In this document: one piece after another, positions 35,991 through 46,654 of the stretch
Layout of the letters: every line of letters begins with the position of its first letter
Numbering within the stretch: the stretch's first letter is position 1
Source of the DNA: Sabellastarte sp. h YS-2021
Taxonomy: Eukaryota; Annelida; Polychaeta; Sabellida; Sabellidae
NCBI GenBank assembly: GCA_964017235.1
Contig: OZ024930.1
Coordinates: forward strand, 155,124,221-155,188,220
Direction of reading: 5' to 3'
Length of the DNA: 64,000 nt
Notes under the pieces: model-generated
Told to the model about the DNA's origin: nothing
Databases searched by the model: none
Seen by the model: the letters and a program-made list of their open reading frames with translations, nothing else
Made by a program: the position numbers and the translations under genes

Positions 35991-36335
35991 GCTGCTCAGC
36001 AACAAATCAGCTGGGCAGCAGGAGTGATATCTTCAAAGTTCATATTCAGAGTCAGTATGGCCGTGGTTTTAGTTTTGTAAGCAAGGAAGTGTGTTTTAGT
36101 GACAATAACGGTGTGTCTGCTGCACTTGTAACTTACAAGTTGTAAGCATAAGTAGTGTAAATATTGTCAAACAAGGTCACGGTTATGGTAAAAATCAAAG
36201 AGTTTTCTGCTTGCCACAAAAGAATGTCTAAGCTTTTTGTACCAGGAGTAATAAAGCAAGACAATAAAAAGCATACACAAAGTCAATAACGCAGGGATGT
36301 AACTGACAAACAGGTAGGCAAGCTGAAGAGTAATT

Positions 36336-37123
36336 ACCCAGTAAACATTAGAAACATTTTAAAATGGCTTAAAGGTTTACAAAACATTTTTAAAACCTAT
36401 TTAAATCCTATCTTATGGTTTTCTAAACGTTTCCAAGTAAACGTTTATACTGCAATGTTTAACAAACGTTTTATAAACATTCTATATGCAAATATTCTTA
36501 CTGAAAATGTTTATTAAACGTTTATAAAATAACTCAAGAAGCTAGGTTTGACTGGAAACATTTTTTAAACATTTTATAATAGCTGAAGAAATGAAGGTTA
36601 TGCTGAAAATATTTTTCAAGTATTCATCATGAAATGTTTGATAGACAGTACACATAAAATGTTTAAACAGCATTGTTGATCAATGTTTTAAAAACATTCT
36701 ATCAAAAACGTTTTAAACCCATTTTTAGAATGCGTACTAAACCTTCATCTTCAAACATGTCCAAACAAAGATGGCGGTGAGCAGTAATAGGGGATTTTAG
36801 AGGACTTTGTCAAACATTGCCTCACATGCAATCCCTAAAAGTAAGAATTGAATGCAGGCATAATTTCTAAGCTACCATTTTAGACATAAAAATAATATTT
36901 TCATTAGTGAACAACCTTAAAAAGATAATGAATTTGACCTTTGACCCCATTATTATTCAGACATCATTATGGTTATTTGTGACATTTTTCTCCATTTATC
37001 ATTAAACGTTTAACAAATGTTATGCATAAAACATTTTTAAAACATTCTATTATAAATGGTTTTCGTACCCATCATTTTTAAACCTTCAAAACCCTATCTT
37101 ATGGTTTAAAATGCTTACTGGGT
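36336..37123 (+). mobile_element. Palindrome-rich MITE, copy B, 788 bp
   Basis: The terminal inverted repeats are ACCCAGTAAACATT on the left and the complement of ACCCAGTAAGCATT on the right, one mismatch in 14. Both sides are flanked by AATT (36332-36335, 37124-37127), which could be a 4-bp target duplication or part of the repeat since the word is palindromic. The interior is unusually dense in AAACGTTT/AAACATTT-like words and also contains TGACCTTTGACCC (36935-36947), a DR1-like word on the minus strand. No ORF is present. Another copy is at 23634-26170. Confidence 0.75.
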
Positions 37124-37539
37124 AATTGGTTCCAAAACAGATGGATGCAGGCTTTGTTGACACTCTGGAAATGTCAGGTAATGTGAATAATTTTCATCAC
37201 ACATTGAACTTGGTTAATGAACAAAGCGTGGTTAATAATGCTTACTTAAAGGCGATGAACAATGGAACTGACATGACAAATGATGTGGGGGAATGAACAA
37301 AGAAGGACCAAAAAACAGGTGGCACCCAAACATGTTCTGGCACATTTGTTCCCACCTTAAAAAAACAATAGATCCAAATGGCATGGTTAACAATGGGGGT
37401 GACATGACAAATCAATATGAGAACATGCGTCAAAATGAAGCTATCACTTGTGACAATAAGGTCAGGTCAATTCTGTGAGGCCATGGCATTATTGTTTGAC
37501 ATCAATGATTCTGTAGATTGTAAATATGTTAACATCAGT

Positions 37540-38975
37540 ATGTCCAAAAAATTACAAAAGTATTTAAATGGATCTTTGAATCTCAGAACAAAGTATTTTA
37601 TTGAATGGCGAGCTCAGAGAGATTTTGATTTTGTGTTTGTACAAGTATTGGACCTGGTGCTTTCTCACATTGTGCGTACCAATCTAATCCATATTGACTG
37701 TCCTATTCAATTCAATGTTCATGAGAGTGGAACGCTTATTTTTTTTAGTATTGCATATCTGTCCAATCACAGCTCAACATGAGAAGTGGCAGCTAGAACT
37801 GCAAGGCTATTGGGCCATTATTGGTCCTTTTGCAAATAGCCCAATAGATAATTGCCACTTTTCCCGATTTATGACTCGTGATAAAAGTAATTCTTAAATC
37901 AGAAGGGTGATAAATGATCTCTTCTGGCCCCATGGTTATTCTGTCACTGCTGGGGTGGACAAAACTTCATATTTGAATACATATTTTTTCCTGACGTTCC
38001 CAACAATATACTATATCACAAATGAGTTAAGAAATTTGGTAAAGGGGGCCCACCACTATAACAATGATGTCAGTAGGGCATTTTGCTATATAAAGCTGGA
38101 TCCCCATTATTCTGATCTCCTGGGCTGAAATGGGATGACACATTCAATGCCAACATCTGCCTGCCGTTAGGGAGCAGGCACGGCACAAAAAATTTTCAGT
38201 GTACAAGCGATGCTATATGCTATATATTGTAGCGCAATGGGTTCACAGTCATAAATTACAAAGATGACTTCATTGGGATTGCCATCCCAAGTGCCACACA
38301 AGCATTATACCACTTTCTCTTAGCTCTTCTCAAAAATTAGGCCTAGAAGTGAGCCAACAGAAACTGGTGCACCCAAGTAACAAAGCTATATGCCTTGGTG
38401 TTGAGATAGACACAGTGGAATGCATCATATTTATCCTACAAGAAAAATTACTGAATATTATAAAAAGTGTCAATGTATGGTTAAATAGACCATCTTGCAC
38501 CAAATCGACAACTACAATTTTTGCTAGGACACTTGTTGTATGTGCACAAGTGTGTCAAACCGTCAAGGGTTTTCTTAAATGGGATGCTTGCACTCTTGAG
38601 GAAAAAAAATTATGATTCCATATCATTTCTCTGGCCCAAGAATTCAAGATAGATTTACGCTGGTTTCATCAGTTCTTGCAAAGTTATGATGGAACCTCAT
38701 AATTTGACCACAAACCAGTCAATTATGTAATAGAGTTTGATGCATGTCTAGCGTGCTTGGGAGTAGATGTCATAAATCATCTTCCTATGGTAAAACATTA
38801 TGAGAATCTGGCTATCATTCAGCTAGAAATTGCAAATATACTGGTAGCCACCAAACTGTTTGTAAAATTGTGGCATAGGAAAAATCCTCATGAAATGTGA
38901 CAATTTGGCTGTGGTGCAGGTTCTACAAGCAGGACAAGGGATCCCTTTTGGGGGGCCTGTGCCCGTAATATATAA
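37540..38975 (+). pseudogene. RT-RNase H remnant of the old DIRS-like element
   Basis: A frame at about 37540-37640 matches the pre-RT block (WRAQRDFDFVF next to WRNQTDFDFGF of the intact copy). RT fragments follow after an internal deletion: IGPFANSPIDNCHFSRFMTRDK, then VINDLFWPHGYSVTAGVDK, NDVSRAFCYIKLDP (motif A), and a motif C region reading YKDD at about 38260 in place of YVDD. Thumb and RNase H pieces extend to SRTRDPFWGACARN at about 38970, where similarity ends abruptly. Many stops and shifts mark it as old. Confidence 0.8.
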
Positions 38976-39340
38976 AGCACCCCCTATCAACTTTGACCTA
39001 GGGGAAACCTAATTTCATTTTCGTGGTTGAGCTTGACCCCCTCAGGCCTGACCCACCTTGGGGGAGGTCTCTTCGGATTGATGTGGCTCCACCTAGCTTT
39101 GGGTTGCTAGGAATTTTTCTAGCTTTTGATTTCGCGGAGGAGCTTGATACCCAGATAATGAGGGCTGCCCCAGGAGCCTGCTACACTGGCAACAGACTGA
39201 CAGCAGGACCCAGCAAGCTGAGCACCGCCAGGAGCCGGGCACTAGTTTGAAGGGGACAGCCCTCCAGGGCTACATCTGGACCAACCTGAAAATACAAACA
39301 TAATTAGTACATGACATTGGTACGAGGGAGGGTTAGGGGA
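38976..39340. other. GC-rich stretch of unknown origin at the edge of the young element
   Basis: Clearly more GC-rich than its surroundings. It contains TTGACCCCCTC, CTCTTCGGATTGATGTGGCTCC and similar words that also occur, diverged, at 58600-58930, so it may be a dispersed repeat. No coding similarity is seen. Confidence 0.4.
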
Positions 39341-39535
39341 ATTTTACAACTTGTTACAATGGCGTCCTCTCCCACTGACTTCCCTCTCAAGAGTGACCAA
39401 CAATGTGCTTCTAGGCGGGAATATTTGACCCAAGGTCAAAGGTCAACCAATGAAATGCTTTTATACAAAAACAAGAAGGAACTTTAAAGTATCTGCTGCA
39501 ATGAAACGTGTACAACTTTATGTTTTACACCCCCA
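39341..39535 (-). repeat. 3' terminal direct repeat (A2) of the young element
   Basis: 195 bases identical to 44761-44955 except at 39347 (C here, T at 44767). It contains the DR1 word and a CCAAT box. Confidence 0.95.
39433..39445 (+). promoter_or_regulatory. DR1 AGGTCA repeat plus CCAAT in the 3' terminal repeat
   Basis: AGGTCA-A-AGGTCA is followed two bases later by CCAAT, with an inverted TGACC just before it. It is the twin of the site at 44853. Confidence 0.5.
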
Positions 39536-40007
39536 CATTGCCTCAAATACAAAATAATGAAAACAAGGCAAGTGGGGATATATAATATTTTATTTACACT
39601 ATAAAATGCTAATGTTTATGTACAATCCATATTATCAATGAAAACTCATAAATATGACTATTAATACAAATCTTATGCAAATCTTATGCACAAATGAAAT
39701 TACAGTTTAAGGCCATCTTACCCTAAGTTAAGTTGAGGACCAGAACAAGCAGGTCCGAAATGAATATGGGTGAAGTTATGGTGACCCTAAGGTTGAGTTA
39801 CAATAAGTTGTGAGTGAAAGGTGGGCATAAGGTCACCTAAAATTTAGAATAAAAGAATAAAATGGTAAGGTGGCCTTAAAGTGGAATATTATGATTGAAG
39901 TAAAAAGGTTAGGGTTTTAATGTAATGTTAATTACACCTAAGGGATTTAAAGCACTACAGGGGACAAATACTTTAAAGTTCTTGTCCATGAAGTCCCCAA
40001 ACCCCAA

Positions 40008-40982
40008 CTAGGAGGTAGGGATGTGTAGCTGTTTTTGAAAGGCTAAGGCTACCTGGGCAGAGGCATCATGATCCAGTGTGATGTATTTCCATACGCAGTC
40101 CGACGTCCAGGTGCCATGACTTTGAATTTCCTGAATTTGGACATTTGAATTAAATGCATGGGTGGCACCTGAACGCCGGAAGGCATGGAATGTTAAGTTC
40201 GAATCTTGTAGTCCTAGCTTCTTGAGTATTAGTTTGAAATGACATCTGACTTGATTATCTGTCAGGGGGACCCAACCCTTAGGAGTTTTATACTGAAAAA
40301 GGGGGTCATTTCGCGAGCCTGGTGTTATTTGCAATAAATTCTTCACAGCATTTACTGGACAAATTGGGTTAGAACCCAGGGATGGAATTTTTAAAATTTT
40401 GATAGCATCTCTAGATTGGAGAGTTTTTGTCCATTTAACAATTATTTGTAGACCAGGGGATGCGAAGATGATGTCGGCTCTGGCCAGGTGATACAATGGG
40501 GAAAATGTTGTGATAGAATGAGGGACCAAATTGGATAATCTTAAAAATGAAAAATAAGCGATTGTATACACAGCTTTAAATACTTGGCCCATGTAGGTGA
40601 AGTCACAGGCTGTAAGTATAAGTTGTAGTGTACGGATATCAATTATTTTCTTTAAGGTGACCTTAAGAGGACGATGCAATGTCATTGCTTTTTGAAAGTA
40701 CTTAATCCTAGGATCAGCAAATGGATGAAGGGGAAGACCAAATAAGGCCAGCTTGGCTTTGATTGCAGAAAGATGGTTAGACATTGAGGCTGCAGAGACG
40801 TGATTAGCTTCTAAAAATTGCAGATAGGCTATGAGTGACAGAGCAGTAATGGCGAATATGTTGACTTTCATAAAGATTGTAAACGCCAGAAACAACCTGA
40901 ACATGCTGTCATAGCTTCTTATAGTAGCAGGTCTGAAGGCTGAGTGGGTTTTCTGTAGACCTTGTCTTAGTAAGGTTGCCAT
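40008..40982 (-). CDS. Tyrosine recombinase of the young DIRS/PAT-like element
   Basis: ATG at 40982 opens an intact frame of 324 residues. Residues 1-110 form the SAM-like core-binding half (FRPATIRSYDSMFR, SNHLSAIKAKL). The catalytic half has Arg in FSFLRLSNL (about residue 147), the Lys-bearing strand (IIVKWTKTLQSRD), His and Arg in FHAFRRSGATH (about 266), His in QSHGTW (about 288) and the nucleophile Tyr in VWKYI (about 298). This is the complete R-K-H-R-H-Y set. The product recombines circular cDNA into the genome in the nucleus. It starts 40 bases after the RT stop. Length and motif spacing equal those of the 60.6 kb copy, so it is probably functional. Confidence 0.93.
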   Translation of the reverse strand: MATLLRQGLQKTHSAFRPATIRSYDSMFRLFLAFTIFMKVNIFAITALSLIAYLQFLEANHVSAASMSNHLSAIKAKLALFGLPLHPFADPRIKYFQKAMTLHRPLKVTLKKIIDIRTLQLILTACDFTYMGQVFKAVYTIAYFSFLRLSNLVPHSITTFSPLYHLARADIIFASPGLQIIVKWTKTLQSRDAIKILKIPSLGSNPICPVNAVKNLLQITPGSRNDPLFQYKTPKGWVPLTDNQVRCHFKLILKKLGLQDSNLTFHAFRRSGATHAFNSNVQIQEIQSHGTWTSDCVWKYITLDHDASAQVALAFQKQLHIPTS

Positions 40983-41021
40983 TGAAGGGTGGAGGCCTAA
41001 GAATATATATATAATACATTT

Positions 41022-43416
41022 TTATATGGACCAGTCAATATCAATATTTTGTTGTGTAATTTTTGTCCAAGCAAAGTTAGGCAAATGGAATTTGAGCAGA
41101 CTATGAGGATTAACTGTATTTTTCCATCTGGACAGAAGGTCTGCAATTACATTTTTCTTACCTGGGATATGTGTGACTTGGAGGTGAATATTACTAATTG
41201 CAGCTTGATATTGTATGTTCCTGGCAATGGCAGCTAGTGTTAGGTCTCGAGTCCTACCTATGTTAAGGACCTGGACCACCGCCCAGTTATCACAGGCTAT
41301 GCCTACTTTTTTATCTCTCCAGTGATCTTGCCAAACCCTAATAGCAGCTAATATGTTCAGCATCTCTAGATGGACAATTTGTAGGTCAAGGTAACCTAAG
41401 GGTAGGGACATGGCATAGACCTGATTGCCCCATCTGGCCCCAAGGCCCTGTAGGCTGGCATCTAGTTCAATAGAGTACTGCACTGGTTTTTGGTCAAAAA
41501 AGGTGACCCCATTGTATTGAGGCAGGAATTTAATAAACCAATTGATGTCTCTCTGAGCTTCAAGGGTAATAGGTACTTGTTTTTTGTCCTCCATTGACCT
41601 TAGTACTTCCAATAGTCTATTCAAGAAGAATCTGGATGTTCTAACACATTTACTAATATATAACAAGCTACCTAACAGGGACTGGAGCTGTTTTTTGTTG
41701 CAGTGTTTTTTGTGACGCCAGTGAAGGCATTTATTAGAGATTTCTTGCAGTTTGTCTGGAGGCACTGAGACTGTAAAGTTTACTGTATCGACTACAATAC
41801 CTAAACAATTTAGGCGAGTTGTAGGGGCTTGCAATTTTTTCTGTGAAATTTGGAACCCTAGATCCGCGAGAACGTGACGCAAAGCGTCAAAAGATGCGTC
41901 AATCTTGCTGGGAACGTCAATTCCAAGGATATCATCAATGTAATTTATAACGTCAAACTGACGTTGACGCATAATATGACGCACAGCGTCGCTTATGCGT
42001 TGAAACAGCGCACTTCCGTTCCTATATCCGAAGGGAAGGCAAGTGTCGACGTAATAGGCGTCGTGACGCAGACCCAATAAGTCATAATCTGACGGGTCAA
42101 GCTTTATATGTCGAAAGGCACGACTTATATCTACTTTGTAAAGCTTACATCCCCTCCCCAGGGCTTTAACTTGGCCAGTTATGTTATCAATTGTGGGTAA
42201 CTTAAGGGTGAATGGTGTATTAAGGTAAATGTCCTTCTCAACCCCTGCATTTACAGAAAGACCCTGAGGGAAACTCAGATCAATGATGACCCTACGGTGG
42301 GGGGCATTTGGCTTTTCCCTGGTCATCATGGGTGAAATGTGTAAGTTATCAAGGGGACAACTGTGAAAGGGGCCCATGATGGCCCCATGACTGATCTCCT
42401 CCTGTAAATATGCTTTAATGTCCTCAGGAAAGTCCTTAGCTGAGGAATGATTTTCTTCTTGACTCTTCAAAGCCCTACCCCTATTGTAATCTAGGGGAAA
42501 CCCAAATCTAACTAAGAGTGGTAGCTGTTTGTCCCAATAATCTCCTAGATAGCTGTCCCAGGCGTCCGGGTTTAACTGAGAGCTGATTGGAAGCTGTTCA
42601 CCCATAAAATTGTGGGTATCTGAATTTTTCAAGCAATTATGTAAGGCTATGCTGTCCCGATCCCCTTCCTTAGGACATAGTTGTTTGGGAAGGCAAAGAT
42701 CCCCCAAGGGTATGAATCCAAACTTATGCTTATTTTGGACGTCCCATAATCTAAGGGTAGCACAGTGGGGAAGGGCAGACTTGTAATTCTGAATTTTGCT
42801 TTTGGTAGTGATTGGTATGTCATATTTGGTACAAGCGTCTGTGTCCTGGTGATCAGTTATTATTTTTTGTACTTTTTTGCCAATTTGCTTCATAGGGGCT
42901 TTGAGGTGACTTATTTTTTGCCTCACTACCTGCTTGTAAATTGACCTGAGTACTATTTACAAAAGCATTTTCGGTATCAGCAGAAGACTCAACGACGCTG
43001 TCGACGTTTAGGATATCAAATCTATTTCGACATGGGACACTGTTTACAACACTTACCTTATTGCTGGTTGTTTTAACAGTTTTTTGATTGTGAGTACTTT
43101 TTGAAACACCAGCCAAGGAACTGCAATTTTTAACAATACTTTTGCCTAGTGGGTCATGTTTCTCTTTTGTAACTACAGAACAAACGCGTTTACTTTTTGT
43201 AGTAGCTTTTCCTGTTTCTTTGTTACTGATGGCCCTTTTTAGGACTTGTGCAAAAGACATATTTTTAAATCTATAATAGTCTAGTTTCCAGTTTGAGCTT
43301 ACACCAGCAAATTTTTGAGAAGTATTTACAACCTTTGTGGGATATTTCTTTACAGCAAATGATTGCACCGCACCTGTGTGACTCCAGGTAGTGCAAGTCC
43401 TTTTTTGACTTGGCAC
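41022..43416 (-). CDS. Pol: reverse transcriptase-RNase H of the young element, one frameshift
   Basis: The polar N-terminal part is open from 43416 (ATG-type start 17 bases after gag ends) to 42853. The enzyme is open from 42926 to 41022. The two frames overlap by about 75 bases in a zone with three A6 runs (T6 on the plus strand, 42858-42920), so a single-base change there would join them. RT: SSQLNPDAWDSYL and FGFPLDYNRG before the fingers, motif A YKVDISRAF (about residue 264 of the 634-residue frame), PFGYRNGSALFQR, and motif C YIDDILG (about 330). RNase H acids are in IELDAS, VHLEML, IACDN and VIADLLSRW. Everything needed for cDNA synthesis is present. Confidence 0.9.
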
Positions 43417-43433
43417 TGCATCTCTGCAGTGCC

Positions 43434-44424
43434 TCAGTCGTTTTTTGCTTCCTGACGTTTAGTACGACAATCTTTCAACTGATGGGCAAACTTTTTGCCT
43501 AAACTGTGACAAAATGAACAAATATGGCGATACAGCTGGCCATTTGTTGTGTGATCACTTTTGTGAGCACATTTACCATTTTGAAAAAAATTTACAAGGT
43601 ACACCTTGAGAATCAGATTTAACCTTGCTTTGACTGCTACCAGACTGACCATTTACAATTTTTTGAGCATGGGCTCGTCTAAGACGATCCAACTTATCTG
43701 TCATTAGCCAGTTAACTTTTCCCTCCTCCATCCTGCAAAGGATGAGAGCATGGGCACCTTTGGCCGAAGACCAACCAAAATCTTGGGCATCCTCCATTAA
43801 CTCTGTGAGGTACTCAAGCATGGCATTTTTTACTTTCAAATCCTTCTCATCTTTTATGATGGCACAAAAACCTGCCATCCATTGAAAAGTACTTAGACTG
43901 TCATATGAGGTTCTAGATTTTGAAGTTCCAGAAAGTACATGATTTTGTGGCCAGGGTACTTGATGCTTTACATGAATTGGGTCATTACCACCACGTTGGG
44001 ACTTAAACCTACCTTGTTCATTAATTCGCGCCAATTCTTGCAACCTCTCATCCACTGCCGCCTGTATGTGGGTGGATTTTTTCAAGAATTGTGTGCTAGG
44101 TATAACAGCGTCATCCCCAGCGTCAAACTCATCAACCTCTTGAGAAGAAGTACTCACGTCGCCAACAGCGTTGGTCCCAGGTACTGGACGATTATGAAGT
44201 TGCTCCTCAGTCCTGTCAATCCTCTGCTCAATGGCCGATAACCTGTAACTGACAGCATTAAGAGCATTTAAAATCTCTGCATTTGTGTTTTCAGAAGTAC
44301 CCTGAGTACTTTGAACGCCAGACGAAGTACTTTCTGCAATATCATTGTTTTGATGTTGACATTTAGGCCCCACAGGCCTTTTGTGTTGCCCCCCACACGC
44401 GGAACATTGAAAAACCTTTGGCAT
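43434..44424 (-). CDS. Gag of the young element, one frameshift at a T7 run
   Basis: The likely start is the ATG at 44424. The N-terminus carries a Cys/His motif (CSACGGQHKRPVGPKC), then a Ser/Thr-rich linker, a coiled-coil-like stretch (AVSYRLSAIEQRIDRTEEQL) and the conserved core (TFQWMAGFCAII, EYLTELMEDAQDFGW). The frame ends in CKFFSKW and a stop at 43573. The overlapping frame 43652-43434 carries the rest of the zinc region (GKCAHKSDH, YRHICSFC, HQLKDC). The switch falls on a seven-T run (43583-43589 on the plus strand as A7), so this is either a homopolymer sequencing or slippage indel or a programmed shift. The role is RNA packaging and particle formation. Confidence 0.85.
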
Positions 44425-44760
44425 TTTAACAATACAGAGTTCACTATGAATCAATATTCACCAAAGACTTGAATCTAACCAACAACAAGTTACAAAACCT
44501 TTAACACAGTGTTTACACGAAGAAAATCTTAGTACTATCAATTTACTAGTGAACCTGTTCAAAAATTAACACTTCAAAGTTGAGAGAAACAATGTAAATA
44601 ATATTAACTCGACGCTAGTTACATAGTATTAAAATGAATACCGTCAACTCACTGCAGGTAGGGCAACACAACATTAATACTGATACATGTTACAAACCAA
44701 GGCGAGGACGCCATAAAAACACTAAAAGAATAAAACTGTTAACATAGAAGCTAAAATAAA

Positions 44761-44955
44761 ATTTTATAACTTGTTACAATGGCGTCCTCTCCCACTGACT
44801 TCCCTCTCAAGAGTGACCAACAATGTGCTTCTAGGCGGGAATATTTGACCCAAGGTCAAAGGTCAACCAATGAAATGCTTTTATACAAAAACAAGAAGGA
44901 ACTTTAAAGTATCTGCTGCAATGAAACGTGTACAACTTTATGTTTTACACCCCCA
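44761..44955 (-). repeat. 5' terminal direct repeat (A1) of the young element
   Basis: 195 bases, 194 identical to 39341-39535. As the 5' terminal repeat it should hold the element's promoter. It includes TTATACAAAA-type AT words, a CCAAT box and the DR1 word. Confidence 0.95.
44853..44865 (+). promoter_or_regulatory. DR1 AGGTCA repeat plus CCAAT in the 5' terminal repeat
   Basis: AGGTCA-A-AGGTCA then CCAAT, about 430 bases upstream of the gag ATG on the minus strand. The same combination is preserved in the diverged repeat at 49514. DR1 is the consensus of RXR/HNF4/COUP-TF-class receptors; binding is inferred. Confidence 0.5.
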
Positions 44956-44969
44956 GATTCTGATAAGTT

Positions 44970-45965
44970 AATGTATTGCACTTTGTTTCACATCAAGAGC
45001 GACTGGCCAGCTTTATCAGAGGTGCCTCCAGTAGAGTACCAACATCCCTCAAACCAAGAACAAGGTGCTGTTATGAGTTATTAATCAGAAATTTCATTGT
45101 TTTTTGCTTATGTAGTAGAGTATCTCTGCATTACGTCACTTTGGACATTATCATGGTGTATTTTGAATACCTAGTTCAGAATAATGTGTCTGTACATATG
45201 GTATCAAATAACTATACATATCAATATAATTATGCATGCATTGCCTCACAAAATATTAGACCATCCTCGTATAGCATATTTTGTGAAATCTTTCAAGATA
45301 AACCGTGCAATGTATGTATTACAGAGAAATATCACATCTCTTAAAATTCTCACTGGTGTTCAAATCCATATTCCTCATAGCTTTCTTTTTACGTATTTCT
45401 AATCTGGCCCTAAATTCTCTATCTACTTTGATTCTTCAAGGCATTTGACTCCTAGAGACGTAAGTATTTCAAAGCATAATATGAAACTCAACCTGAAGTG
45501 GTCTAAGACCACACAAAATCGGGACAGGGTACACATTATAACACTCTACAGGATGAAAAGTTCCCCTTTGTGTCAAGTTGTGGCTCTTCAGAAGGCCGTG
45601 GCTGATTATTGGTTATTCCACTCTTGCGAATGAACCATTATTCCAAATTCACTCCAGGCTGGGTTGAGTAGTGGTTACTGAAAGCAGAATAAAGAAAAAA
45701 TGTCTATTTTTGGTTAAAATAGACAAGAAATTGGGTTATACACCCAGGGTACTTCACTTTTCATTCTTTCCCAAGCTCAGGGGCCACAATGGCTTATAAT
45801 GCACATGTCCCCATCCAGAGTATCAAGCCCCATGGCTCCTGGGCGTTGGAGTGTCTGGACATATTTACAGCAGGATGAACTTTTAGTGCCAATATTGCTT
45901 CTTCCTTTGCTAAATTGCTTCATAATGCTCTTACATGGTTCTATTGGGCTTTTGAGGGATCTTAT
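44970..45965 (+). pseudogene. Tyrosine recombinase remnant of the old split element
   Basis: 44976-45344 reads the N-terminal half (RVPTSLKPRTRCCYELLIRNF, MVSNNYTYQYN). 45445-45620 reads RDVSISKHNMKLNLKWSKTTQNRD and LYRMKSSPLCQVVALQKAV, closely matching WSKTIQTRD and LPRLKSSILCPHRALKQL of the intact 60.6 kb enzyme. About 45800-45900, in another frame, reads IKPHGSWALECLDIF, the His/Trp box with the Tyr position changed. The first Arg and HxxR boxes are lost. It begins directly at the edge of the inserted young element. Confidence 0.8.
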
Positions 45966-46654
45966 ATGGGCTTTACTTTTGTTGACTTTATATTGCATCT
46001 TAGTTTGGCCATGTTGACCCCCTGACAGATTACTCAGATTTGGCTTTGGTAAGGCCACCTTAAAGTGGGTGGAACTCAGGGCTACCAGGCACTCACCTGT
46101 CCTGCAATGAGTTAAGGTCACCTTAACTGTTATAAGTTGTATAAATGATTAGTCTGAAATTGTTGTATTATTTGTAAATAAAATATTGTGTAAACTCAAC
46201 TGGACTGCTAACTGCACAATCATGTATTTCATCAATTATGGACTGTAAAAATAACTGTAGTATAATTATTAATTATAATTGTATATCAATAAACAATGCT
46301 CCTTATGTTGGTATGCTACTTGCTTGGAGTGGGGGACTGTTAAATGCACCCTCTCTCAAATCAGACTGTTTACTGTAAGTAACAGTCATGTAGAGTTGTG
46401 CAAGCTAGTGGAGATGGTATTTATTACTCTTGTTCACCCCGTTGGGGTTGTTTGGTCCTGTTTGGTAAATGCTGACATGCATAATAAAATCCCTCAATAT
46501 TGTGTTACTGTATCGGTTATGTATGGTCTGTTGCTTGATCCACCTCTTTCAACAACTCAAAGTTTTCTCTCATATCCTCTCACTTCCTGATTTGAAGAAT
46601 AAAATCATTTGCCTTCTCAGAGCCGTTAGGAATTTAAAAAAAATGTACACCCAC
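45966..46654. other. Non-coding spacer, probably the 3' tail of the old element at its left end
   Basis: 46040-46130 has GGTAAGGCCACCTTAAAGTGG and AAGGTCACCTTAAC, resembling tail words of the young element (39873-39895). Beyond about 46200 nothing is recognised. Confidence 0.4.

Larger units (their letters stand above)
39341..44955 (-). mobile_element. Young, near-complete DIRS/PAT-like retrotransposon (gag, RT-RNase H, tyrosine recombinase)
   Basis: Minus-strand order from right to left: terminal repeat, gag, RT-RNase H, tyrosine recombinase, a 470-base non-coding tail, terminal repeat. All catalytic residues of RT, RNase H and recombinase are present. The two 195-bp terminal repeats differ at one base, so the insertion is recent. 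There is no integrase and no target duplication, as expected for recombinase-driven insertion. It interrupts an older plus-strand relative. For a PAT/Ngaro split-repeat element a B2 copy of the 3' tail would be expected left of 39341; I could not find one, so this copy shows plain direct repeats or has lost B2. Confidence 0.88.
34990..45965 (+). mobile_element. Old plus-strand DIRS-like element, split by two later insertions
   Basis: Fragments of gag (35000-35990), RT-RNase H (37540-38975) and tyrosine recombinase (44970-45965) occur in order on one strand and resemble each other's intact counterparts at 40-44 kb and 60-64 kb. Between gag and RT sits a MITE (36336-37123). Between RT and recombinase sits a complete minus-strand element (39341-44955). 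The simplest reading is one old element broken by both. A 365-base GC-rich stretch (38976-39340) replaces the expected RNase H end. Confidence 0.7.

Noticed and set aside
39023..39250. 75-codon frame in the GC-rich stretch
   Set aside because: Explained by local GC content and repeated phrases; no homology to the flanking elements.
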